From Bidens hawaiensis (lineage: Eukaryota > Streptophyta > Magnoliopsida > Asterales > Asteraceae), in assembly GCA_021521415.1 (NCBI GenBank), contig JAIQDT010001667.1:124001-188000 (forward strand): a stretch of 64,000 bases of DNA, written 5' to 3'. The notes under the pieces are model-generated. The model was given only the letters and a program-made list of their open reading frames with translations, made no database searches and had not been told where the DNA came from. This document shows, piece by piece, positions 43,441 to 54,800 of the stretch. A program made the translations under genes and the position numbers. The stretch's first letter is position 1. Every line of letters begins with the position of its first letter.

Positions 43441-46307
43441 ATGAGGCATCATAAGTGTTTTTTTGTCGGTATTCTATGGGGTCTCGTGTTGCTTTCGTGC
43501 AGCGTGGACTCGTTTAGTTGGAGGTTATTCTCGAGTGGAAAATCGTCTGAATTGCTCGAAACTTCTAATGATATTGTTGCTGAATTCTCCATGGAGTCAT
43601 CAAACAGCAACAAGGGAATGATGTTGGTTGAAAAGGCGAAGAGAAAGGCCGCTATATCAAATTCTTGTTGGCAAAACGCGTATCAAAATTTGTTTGCGGG
43701 ATGCTCAGAGATTCTAGCAGCTGAAGAACAACGGTCTAGGCTGGCATGGCATCTTAGTGATTGCTTTCAGAAGGACACTGGGAGGCCTCAGTTTCCGTAT
43801 TGTGACGTGAAGTATCCGATGGTGAATTGTCTCAAGAAGTTGGATGAAGATGCTCATAGGGTTTATCTCGAGTTTTATCTTGAGACCAATGGCATATGTC
43901 ATCAGTTACAGTAAGTATTTAAAAAAATTATGAAATTTTATAATATAATATATTTGTTTATTTAAGTTTGAATTATAATTTGGCTTGTAGGAGTGATGCA
44001 TTTAAGAGACAAACGGAAAGATTGGTGAATGAACTCAAAAAATCAGCCGAATATGCGGAGGACAAGTTAGATAACATAGAAGAACAAACAGAACGCGTGT
44101 TGCATACTTCAGATGATATTCATACCTCTTTATCTTCTATCGATGTCCAAACTCAACAACTGACTCAAACATCAAAGAATGTTGATGAAAGTGTTAATAC
44201 TGTGTTAGCGCGTTCACAGTCGGTTTATGAGCAATCCGTGAAGATAGCAGACACTCAAACGGAGCTGCAAATTGGACAGATGAATATGAATGTGAGGCTA
44301 GATGAAGGGATAACAATGCTCAATGAGTCTGCAAATAAGTTGGGTGAAGAAATGAGTAAATTAAGGAATGAAGTGGTTGAGATTGAGAAAGAAGTCGGTA
44401 AAGTTGGAGACGCGATGTTTATGAAGATGGATGCTTTACAAAGTAAAGCTGATGATATTGAAAACATAACAGAAACTTCTTTAGACCGACAAAAGGAACT
44501 TGTTGAAAGCCAGAGAGCCTTTCTTGAGGTTCTCCGGGATGTCACAACTTTTCAATCCCAAGCACTCGAAGAAAGCAGGTAACGTATACGTATAGATCTA
44601 TCCATGTATGTAATAAAGGGGTGTGCACAAAAACCCAAAAAACCGAACCGAAACGAAAAAACCAAACCAAATTAGAAACCGGCGGTTTCGTTTTGAACTT
44701 TAGAAAAAACCAAAGTAATGGTTTTGGTTCGGTTTTGTATTTAGTTAAGAACCGAAATAACCGAACCGAAATTACCAAAAAAATCAAAATAACCATAATA
44801 TCTTAACGGTAACCATTAAAACAAAATTTGCCAAATGCCAATGAATATTTGTTTAGTTTTAACATACGGTTAGTAACAAATATATATGGTTTCCACATAT
44901 GGTTAATAACTAATAATACTGGTACTTTATTTTTATTTTGATTTTAGATGTATCTTGTATTAGTTATTAATATTTAAAGTCCAAATATTCAATATTTTAT
45001 TAATCATTAGTTTAAAGAAAAAAAATATCATGCCCATTTCAATATCTTGGGTCAAGTTTTTTTTTTTTGCCCAAAAAGTTTTGGCTCAATTAGAAAAACC
45101 AAAAAACCCGCAAAAAACCGAACCGAACCAAAAAACCAGAAATCGAAAACCGAAACCGAACGGTTTTAAATAATCATAAAACCGAAAGTTTGGTTTTTGG
45201 TTCGGTTTTAATAAAAAAATTGCACCGAACCGCACCACGCACACCCTTCATATGTATGCATATTTATCATTTATACTGATATGTGTTTGAGTGCAGGGGA
45301 ACTCTGCAGCAGTTGATTATACTAGGTCAAAGTCAACAACAGGAACTCATAGAAAGACAAGAACAACTTAAACAAGCTCATGATCATCTAATTGAGAATT
45401 CCAAAACAATATTGGCTGCTCAGGTTCGCCTTATTTCGTTTTTATGATTTTCTTATATTTAAATAGTCGTGTGTTTTATTATTCTAAACATCTTTCATCA
45501 TGTTGGATAGGAAAGTTTTGAGTCAAAGCAAGCTAGCATGTTTGTTGCTATTGAGAAGCTTTTCAATCTGCACAATGAGATCTTTCTTGAATCGCGAGTT
45601 GTTAAAGCTCTCCTTGTATATTGTATGTTAATCTTCATTATCTACATGTTTACAAGCACAAAGCAAACCTACAGTATGAGACCCAGGCTGAATATAGGTA
45701 AGTAGACACTCTTTTTTTTCTCCAGTTTTTATGTTATTTTGTTTAATTTTTATCTTACATTAAGCAATTTGTTTTTTATGCAGGTTTATGTGTGACATTC
45801 CTGATTGAATTTACGGTGCTTCGATATGGAAACGACATTGAACAACAATCATTGATCATCAGCATTGTGCGTTTAACATTTGTGATTCTTGCATCATGTC
45901 AACTTTTGTATGCCATCTTCACTTACAGGTAAACATAAAACTGATCGATTCCATTTTTTTCAAATTACATATTTTTTATACAAATTTTGCATTATACTTA
46001 TTGCATTTTGAACTTATGCAGGGACTATGAGACATTGAACCACCAGATGCTACAATCACTAATTGATAAAGTTAATGGAATGCAAGGAAACAAACAGTTG
46101 CTATATGGTAATGATGATGAAGATGATGATATTGACTGGAATTCATGGGTTGACTCAGATCTACCTGAAGATGAACCGGAAGATCTTGACTATACTCAGG
46201 TACTTGATAATGTTTATGAAAATTTACACTCTGGAATGTCGTTTATGAAAATTTTAACTCGGGTAAGTTCATATTTTTTGAATATTGAAAAGCTTTGGAT
46301 TTTCTGA
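43441..46307 (+). CDS. GEX1: GEX1 (GAMETE EXPRESSED 1 / KAR5-Brambleberry family)
   Basis: Six exons with GT..AG borders and compatible phases: 43441-43910, 43991-44578, 45297-45423, 45511-45697, 45784-45928, 46022-46307; 1803 nt, 600 aa, close to the size I expect for Arabidopsis GEX1. It has a signal peptide (residues 1-24) and a Cys-rich region (C76, 88, 108, 121, 130, 153; SCWQNAYQNLFAGC) shared with yeast Kar5 and fish Brambleberry. A long coiled coil (~165-420) precedes hydrophobic segments near 427-445, 460-470 and 486-505, then an acidic tail (DDEDDDIDWNSW). The family sits at the nuclear envelope and is needed for nuclear fusion in gametophytes and early embryo. The 3' end is uncertain: a good donor (CTCGG|GTAAGT at 46263) could splice to an unseen exon. 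Confidence 0.92.
44618..45246. mobile_element. Inverted-repeat MITE in GEX1 intron 2
   Basis: Ends GGGTGTGC (44619) and GCACACCC (ending 45246). Next to each end are runs of CCGAACCGAA and AACCGAAA words and their inverse (GGTTTTGGTTCGGTTTT), so the element can fold on itself. No TSD is evident. The interior (44800-45060) is AT-rich with no coding content. Type uncertain; hAT-like termini are possible. Confidence 0.6.
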
Positions 46308-46460
46308 AAATTTTAGACTCTGGAACGTTAATGGTTTTGCAAACCTTATTTTTGCAAGCTTATCACTTTCACCGTCTGTAATTTTGATTGCTAAGTTAAG
46401 ATATGAACTTGCTTATTATTACTTATGCATGTTATCTTGTTTCTAGTGACTTTAATAAAT

Positions 46461-46500
46461 CAGTGGCGAAGCTTGGACGGAAACGCGGGGGAAATCTATA
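46461..46500. mobile_element. Relic hAT terminus
   Basis: CAGTGGCGAAGCTTGGAC matches for 18 bp the inverted right end of the hAT MITE at 4682-5025. The rest of the element is missing. The duplicated GEX1 fragment at 40990-41378 lacks this sequence at the corresponding place. Confidence 0.65.
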
Positions 46501-47968
46501 ACTACCAAAATGCTAAGTGCATAAGCTTTCAAATACAGTGATGCATTCATTGTGCTTTGAGTTCTTATGTTCAAATGCAGATTTTTCTATACCAAAACAT
46601 ACTTTTGACTAATTTGTGCAGTCCTTTTATGTTTGTAAAAAACTGACCATAAATGGTGGTTGTATTTGCTGGAAAATAGTGATTACATTTGAACATTGTA
46701 TATTAAGTTCACTTACATTACATGTATTTGTGAAAAATTATTTTTGAATAGGGTGAAATATGTTCGTCATTGTTGTGGCTCGTGTTGGTTTGCAGGGAAT
46801 ACTGATAAATGGGCGGTTTCCAGGACTAGCTTATGCATTCATTCTAAGTTTTTTTGTTTTTAAATAGGTGTTTTGATTAGTTGCTTAATATGAATATGCT
46901 GGATTATGTTTAAGATTAAAATTTAAGTTTGTTTTGTCAGTTGCATTAGAAATAATATTCATTCACAATCCAGCAAATACAAACATGTATTCACAGAACT
47001 TTTACTAATATGCCGCATCCATTTCCATGTATTGATGCTCTGGTGTGGTCAAAACTGAGGTAGAGTATGGTTTCATTATTTTGTTGTTTTTAAGTCGACC
47101 CATCCTAACCCGAACCAAAAGATCATTTGACGCAAGAGCATCTCCTAGTTTAAATTATGATTTTATTATCTTTTAATATTTTGTGTTTATCTTGTTTTCA
47201 AGTTTATTTCATTTTATTTTTCGGTGTTTTTGGTTGAATATTAAATTGAAGAACATTGTTCTTGGAACCTACGGTTCAGTTTATCGGTCTTTGATTAACT
47301 AAAGTGTCATGAGTCATTTGATTGCTTCCGTTCCTCCATCATTTTTAAGACATACATGCTTTGACCCGAACCCATTCTATTAAAATTTATTAAAGTTAGA
47401 AGTTTAAAATAATAAGACAAAATAGATAGTAGTTAAGATTGTAAATAGAAGAAAGAGAACGAAATAACACAGAAATAAGGTTGAGGAATGGGATGTGGTG
47501 GTTTTTTATAGATCTTTAACCTTTGGGATAAATGTGTTTTTTTAGTTAAATTATAAGGATAAGGAAAAAAGACCCCTTTATTAGCTTTTGATTCTAGTGA
47601 TTGTTCATAATTTTACCATATATTTTTTTTGTTTTAAGTTTGGAGCTTTGGGTATCCCCAATTATATGTAGACTACAAGAAGAAAGTTATGATGTTCTTA
47701 CTACATACTCTATTTTGCTTCATGATATTTTAGGCCTTTCTAGTATTTTGTTTCATGCAGCAATGAAATCTTACCTTGCTACATTAACTGGGAGTCTGAA
47801 TCTTTTGTTTGTGCAAAATAAAATGTTTGTTCTCAAAATCATCATATATTTGGGTTTCTATATTGGCACAACTGATTTAAGCATTGGTGTTGGATGACTT
47901 TTAGCTGAGTGACGTAGAGTCCTATCAATGAACCGGTCCAAACTGGTTTAAAGGCTTAAATGAAACTC

Positions 47969-48045
47969 GATGGCCCTGTGCAAGGATGGCACGCGGAATG
48001 ATGACCTACAGGCTACACAAACTGAGAAATGTTCATCAATGGGGT
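47969..48045 (+). pseudogene. U6 snRNA 3'-half relic
   Basis: GATGGCCCTGTGCAAGGATG then GCACGC, and after a 22-bp interruption ACAAACTGAGAAATGTTC, follow the 3' half of U6 with a few changes. The 5' half and promoter are not recognisable. Could be chance or a decayed retro-copy. Confidence 0.4.
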
Positions 48046-48879
48046 TTCATGTTAATCATTTTGATTATATTTGAATCCTATGAACACGTGCCCTTATTTA
48101 GCTCATCATCAATTAGGGGACTTGTTCATCGAGTGAAAATAGATAACCTTTAGACTTTTATGATTTTTTAGACTCTACGATGTCGATGCCAATTCATGGT
48201 TTCCAGTTTTAATTAAATTTGATATTATGTGGGAAGTTGATAAAATATGGACTTTATAAAAGAGACTAGATAGGATGGTAATTTAAAATAATTGAATTTC
48301 AAGATCAATTTAAACCAAAGTTAATTTAGACAATTAAAGCTGATCAATCCTGTTAAAAGTTGCACATCGTAATCACTTGAGGTTTAAGGTGAGTACTTGG
48401 ATGTATAGATGACGTGTTTTGTCATTTTTATTAGCTATGTGAATATACAAATGACATGTCAGATTACATATTCATGTGAAAATACATGTGACATGTACAT
48501 GATTTACTAAATATGTTATATGCATATAAACTTTTGTGATTTGAAAGCTTCAAAAACTCTTTTCTTATAGTCAATTATCTATAAAAATAGCATAAATTAA
48601 AACCGAGATATTCGTCAACTATAAAATTATAATTAAGTATCTCATAAATCTATATAAAAATCAATTTACTTTGTCTAATATTGTATGATATATAAAAACT
48701 TCATAATTAAAGTAATGTGGATTTTAATAAATTTGAATTTATTAACTTTCAAAACAAGAGATGATTATTTAAAAAAAAAATTTGTTTGATAGCAACCAAC
48801 TAATTGACTTGACTCTCAAGTTGATAGCACCCCTTCTTAATACATAATCTCCAAATCCCATTTCCCAAACCAAAAAACA

Positions 48880-51800
48880 ATGAAACTCCTCTTCTTTTAC
48901 TTCATATTGCACCTTCACAACTTCTTCCAAATTTCATCACCACAAACCTTACCTAGAAACACCACTGGCCATGCTTGCAATCTTAACCAAACCACGTCCT
49001 CTTGCCAAACCTATGCCTTCTTTAGAGCCATGGGTCCAAACCAACTCGACTTAGCCTCAATAAGCGATCTCTTCTCCGTGAGCCGTGCAACGATCGCCAA
49101 ACCGAGCAACTTAACATCTCTAACTTCACCTCTTGTCCCTAACCAAGCCCTCTTCATTCCACTCACTTGCACTTGCAACTCAGTCAATACCACCACAAAC
49201 CTCTCTTATGCTAAACTCAACTACACAATCAAAAAAGATGACACTTTTTATATTGTATCCACAAACCTCTTTCACAACCTCACAACCTACCAATTAGTGG
49301 AAACTGTCAATCCTACCCTTGTCCCTATAAACCTCACCATAGGTCAAGATGTAATCTTTCCAATCTTTTGTAAGTGCCCAACAAAAACCCAACTCCAAAA
49401 CCAAGTAAATTATCTCATTTCATATGTTTTTCAACCATTTGACACCATATCCTCCATTGCTTCAAGATTCGGGTCAACCGCAACTTCAATAGTTGAAGTA
49501 AACGGTGACGATATTCGCCCTTGGGACACTGTTTTCGTGCCTGTTTCGCAGCTTCCTGAGCTCACACAACCTTCTCCTACTAGCCTTTCATCTGACAAGA
49601 TGAGTGCCAGAAGAGGAGAGGTTATTGAATTGGCGACGGGACTTGGAGTTTGTGGAGTTCTTTTGATTTGGATTGGTGGTTTGTGGGCATATCGAGAATA
49701 TTCATGGAAGGAGGAGGTAGGGAAGAATAAAAATGGTGTAGAAAGCAAGAAACTTGAAGTGGAAGTTAGTCTTATGGCTGATGTTTCAGATTGTTTAGAT
49801 AAATATAAAGTTTATAAACTTGAAGAGTTGAGTGAAGCAACAGATGGGTTTGATGAAAGATGGGTGATCCAAGGGTCTGTTTTTAAGGGTTATATTGATG
49901 GGAAGTGGTATGCAATTAAGAAGATGAAGTGGAATGCCTGTGAAGAACTCAAGATCTTGCAAAAGGTACATCCCTCAGTCTTTCCTTACTCATTCTTTAA
50001 ATTATCTAAGAAAACATATATTTTACAAGTTTAAAAGGGGTTATATCTTCCTTTAAACTTCCAAAATGTCACACAAGATGGTATTAAAGCATAGTGTATG
50101 GAAATGTGATGTTTTGCAAGTTTAACAATGATATACGAAATTTTCTGGATAAAAAGTAACAACATATTATATACACTTTATATATCTACAAAGGTCTTTA
50201 CTTTGCTGAATTGCACCTTGCACAAGGATGTTACAACTTTTTTGGATATTGGATATCAAATGCAATGTTGTATTTTTCTTTTACAAATTTCAATACACCT
50301 TCACTTCTTTACCTATCGATGAATAATTTTTTTTAAAGAAAGGATAGATATGATGTAATCATTTTATAGTAATTTGTATTTAATGAATTATATAAATTAG
50401 TATGTGGGGCACAAATCTTAAATAAAGGAAAGCCAACAAAAACCTTTTTGCAAGTAGGAACATTAGAGAATATATAGTATTAATAAAACACAGGTTAGGT
50501 AGTTTGGGATGTCTTATTCAATATTTCAATTAGTGTGATTAGGTTTGATTCCTCTACAAATATTTATAGTTACAATCATAAAGAGCCTTTTGTCTTAATT
50601 CTTATATAAACTAAAGTGTGTTACCATTCTACATATCCACGTACCCATTGCGTCTAATATACTTATTGACTTGTTAAGGCTGTTATCATTTCCATTATTT
50701 CATAATATGAATTATAGGAAATATAATTAAAAAAAATATTTAAATATTTATTTTTTATTCTCTTAGCACCAAAATCTTGAACAAAACTTTGAGAGGGGCA
50801 CCTATAAAGATTTTGGCTTGGTTTTGTGCATATACTGAAAATTCAGTTTTTTGGGTTACAAACTTACAATGGGTTCAGTTTGTTTTCTTTTCATGCATCC
50901 CCTAACATCTTCCATTGTGGATGGTCATTAGTTGTAATTCTTAATAACCACATACATGAGTACCATTATCTTTAAATTTAAATAATTCAACTAGCATTTT
51001 AAGTATCCTCATTTTTATAAGGTGAAGGCCGGAGTGTGACATAAGAGGTTATATTTAAATACAATTTTTAAACATGTTTGATGACCATGAATCGCCTGTT
51101 AATATATAGTTATAGTACAATCATTTAATTATTTCATAGTAAAGTTCTACAAAATCATTTCATATAAATTATATACACACTAAAGACGTGTTCGTGCGAT
51201 ACGACACGAAATACATACAGTACTAGTAATCATGTTCCATGTTAATTTTTTTAATTAAAAAAATGCTATTACAATCCAATAAAAAATAAAGAGAATAAAA
51301 TACCGTTTTTATGGTGTGACTATTAAAATTAATAATATATGAAAAGGCAATTGTCGTTTATAAATCGTGGGGAAAGTTGATTTAATAAATGAAATTAAAA
51401 GAAATATATGAATAAAGATTAGTGGGCAAATTGTAAGTATTCTTTAAATAACCAATCAGTTGAATCAAATCAATACACAAACCTTCCAATAATTTAGTTG
51501 TAACTCTTCAATTTTAAGATACAGTTATTTTGGTACATTATTATGTAATATATGTTGATCAATTCTTCATGTAAGTAATATAAAACATGATAAATATTAA
51601 ACCTATGAACCTGTTACAGCATGAAGAGTAGTAAGCGCAGCAGGGTATGATGTAGTCGACATACTTGTCATCTTGATCGAGTTCCCCTTTAGGATGTATA
51701 GTTAAGGATGGTTAGGGTTCTTGAGAGGAAACCCGGTTTAGAAGAGAGAGGAGGCACACAAAATTGTTATGTGTGTGTGATTAGATTATGATATTAATAT

Positions 51801-54800
51801 TTATCTCTCTATATATACACCCAAGGGGAAACCCTTTATTAGCTATTAAGAGTAATATGGCCCATCAACAATTACCAAGCTAATATATAATAAGGTATAA
51901 TTAATTATTTTGATCTATTATTATATAAATGATAGTGATGACCATATAAATAAATATATAAAATATATTTATTCTTACATTCTCCCACTTGGCCGAGTAA
52001 TCATTTATTATGAGTATTATATAAGCCTGATCAGGAGTTAACACTCATTTTAGTTTTAAACTTAAACTGGAGCAGAGAGATACAGTCATTGAATTGAACA
52101 TCAGCTCAAGACTCCCATTAATCATACTGCAGTCCTTATTTAAAACCTAAGTAGTTATTATCAAAATTTTCAAGTAAGCCCTTCAGAACGTTTGATTTGT
52201 ATATTAATTCGTCAATATGTCATTATGCATGCAGAACATATTAAGAGACGTACAAAATCAAAACCGATGAAGAATTTTAATAGTTAATCATTCATAGTAT
52301 GATATGCAGTTGCGCATAGTCATCAATACCCGTCATTATTATAAGCGCTTTTATAATATGGGTGAGACTTTTATTTATCAGATCCTTAAGCATATCATGA
52401 ATGTATTCGATACAAAAATTTAGATTCCTCAATTCGTTCATAAACGAATAATTAATTTCATATCAAAATTTAATGCAACACCTCTCAAATTGTTACTGTT
52501 TGAGAAAACATGGTAGCTGACTTTATCACAATAAGTCTTCAATATATAATTTATATGGAGTTTAATAAAAACTTATGAGTCCAATAATAAATGTTCAACA
52601 ACATTTATTGACAACAACGTTGTAATTAATCAATATATTATGTCGTTATGACTTAGGTTGTTATTATCAGTTCATTATGACTCCTCCATGAGATAGATTT
52701 GTCTACTGACATAAGAATATATCCCGAAAATTACATTTTCTTATCTTTGAATATGATAAAATTTAGAGTAATCTACCGGTTTGAATTCTCACTTCTTCTT
52801 TTAAATTAAGTCTTTCGTTTCTTTTAAAGATATCTTAGTACTCTTTTAGATGCTTCACATTAATCTAGCCATATCTAGTGTGTTGCGATTTTGAGTAATA
52901 TCTAAACGAGTATAGACTTGAACTTATATAAGGCTTCTACTTAATGAAGCATAAGGAAATAATCTATGTGTTCCTGTTATTCTCTAAAGTAGAGCAATAG
53001 TGTTTGTTACATGTGTAAGGAATATCTCTGAGATCTATAATATCAAAGTATGTGTGAAAATACTTTGACTCATGTAACATATACTTGTCAGAAGAATGTC
53101 ATCTATATAAGGACAAGTTTGTTTTTAGTTGCTCCCACTCATCTTGATGTAGGTACATTAATCAACTTGGTTTTTGATGAAAATAATTGTATAAATATTT
53201 CATCAAATTTTGATGTTTGCATTAACCCATACATGGATTTTATTGACTTATAGACTAAATGTTCATTAACCTTCAGTTTATAACATTTAGGTTGTTTTAT
53301 GAGCATGTAGATATGTAAGTCAGTTATTAGGGAAAGTTGTTTTAATGTTCTTCTAACGTAGCTCTTTAACTATTATAAGCTACTTGAACAGTGATGATCC
53401 TCAAATAAATGTTTTATAATATAGGTTATAAGATTCTTTGATGATTTATTCCCTTTTGAATCTAACCTTTAATAATCAATTATGCTTCTTAGTGTCTTAA
53501 CGTTTGTGTTAGGATTTCGTTTAGTTATGAACACCTTTAGGTGATTCAACCAAATCTCAAAAAGTTAGCGACTTATGGAGTCAATTATGATTGATGATAA
53601 TGGTTTAATTATAAGGGTTATGATCATTAAACTTTCCAACATCCAATTCAACTTTAGTTAGGGAGGTTACATAAGCATCAAATTTAGTAGGTTTGAAAAC
53701 CTAGATGGCCTCCTAAGTTGATTATTGGGTAATTTTAAAAGTCTCAGTTTTATGGATTAGCAGTTGCTATCATTTTCAGGATTCTAAGTGTGTAAGAGTT
53801 GGTGCAGTATGGTATACAAGAGGTGTAATTGGTGTTAAATTTGGAGTAAAATTTAATGACTCTCTTCCCCCCGCCTCTTGTACTTTTAACAAGTCATTAT
53901 AAGGACTTTCACCGCTCCCACTGACTTTAAAAACCTTTAGGTCAATATTTAAAGACCAATAAATTCTAACAGAAAATGAGTTAATGATGTAAGTCGTCGT
54001 AGTTTCTCTTGTGAGGATTATTTCAGTAAGAAATCGGAGTATGCCCACATTTAAGAAACACCGAAACTTTTGTAAGAGTAGTAGTAAATTCTACAGAGAT
54101 AAGTTTTGATGAAATAGTATTGTGATGGAGCAGTGTCTTGTACAAGAGGTGTAATTAAGACAATATCAAGTTTTCACTACTCCACCTCTTGCAAATTTTG
54201 TAAGTTATGATTGAGACACTTAAGGCTCCCACTGATCTTTAATATCTCTAGGAAAATACAAGAGAAGTTTCAATGATGTACATGACGTGGGAATCCATCA
54301 TATATATGTTAGACTTGATTTGATTACATTAACGTCCAGATGTCATAATAAACTTAAAGGACATATTTTATTGAAATCGTATTAAGTATATATGAACGAA
54401 TCTCTTTAAGACCGCGGACCATAGAATACTGATTAGATACAAGTAAATAGCATTTTAAATGATAAAAGAATTATGTCTGAATATTCCGTTTGAATAACTT
54501 TCACGAATGTCAGTGAAATATAACTTATGGTGGACCCATACTTATTCCTTAAGCCAAGTAATGTTTAGTGCATTTAACACATGATTTAAAATCACTAAGA
54601 ATTAGATTATATGAAAATTCACCCTTATCAACCATGTCATGATTTCTCATGAAATTTGGTTTTAATGGATGAATTTTATATGTCTCATTTGTCTTTTGTT
54701 ACATTTTTATTTGTATGATAACAAAAGTTGTGAAAATATATAGTATCATCTAGTTGTATTTTATAAATGTTTCAATCCAAATATTGATAACAAATCATAT

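Larger units (their letters stand above)
46308..48879. other. Intergenic between GEX1 and LYK
   Basis: Contains a hAT terminus relic at 46461 and a U6-like fragment at 47969. The 98-aa ORF at 47601-47897 has a hydrophobic start but no domain I recognise; I do not call it a gene. Confidence 0.5.

Noticed and set aside
47601..47897. 98-aa ORF with hydrophobic start
   Set aside because: No domain, AT-rich, no supporting signals; could be a relic, but I cannot support it.
48000..48035. Box C/D snoRNA (ATGATGA..CTGA)
   Set aside because: The boxes are only about 25 nt apart and there is no terminal stem; a U6 relic explains the sequence better.
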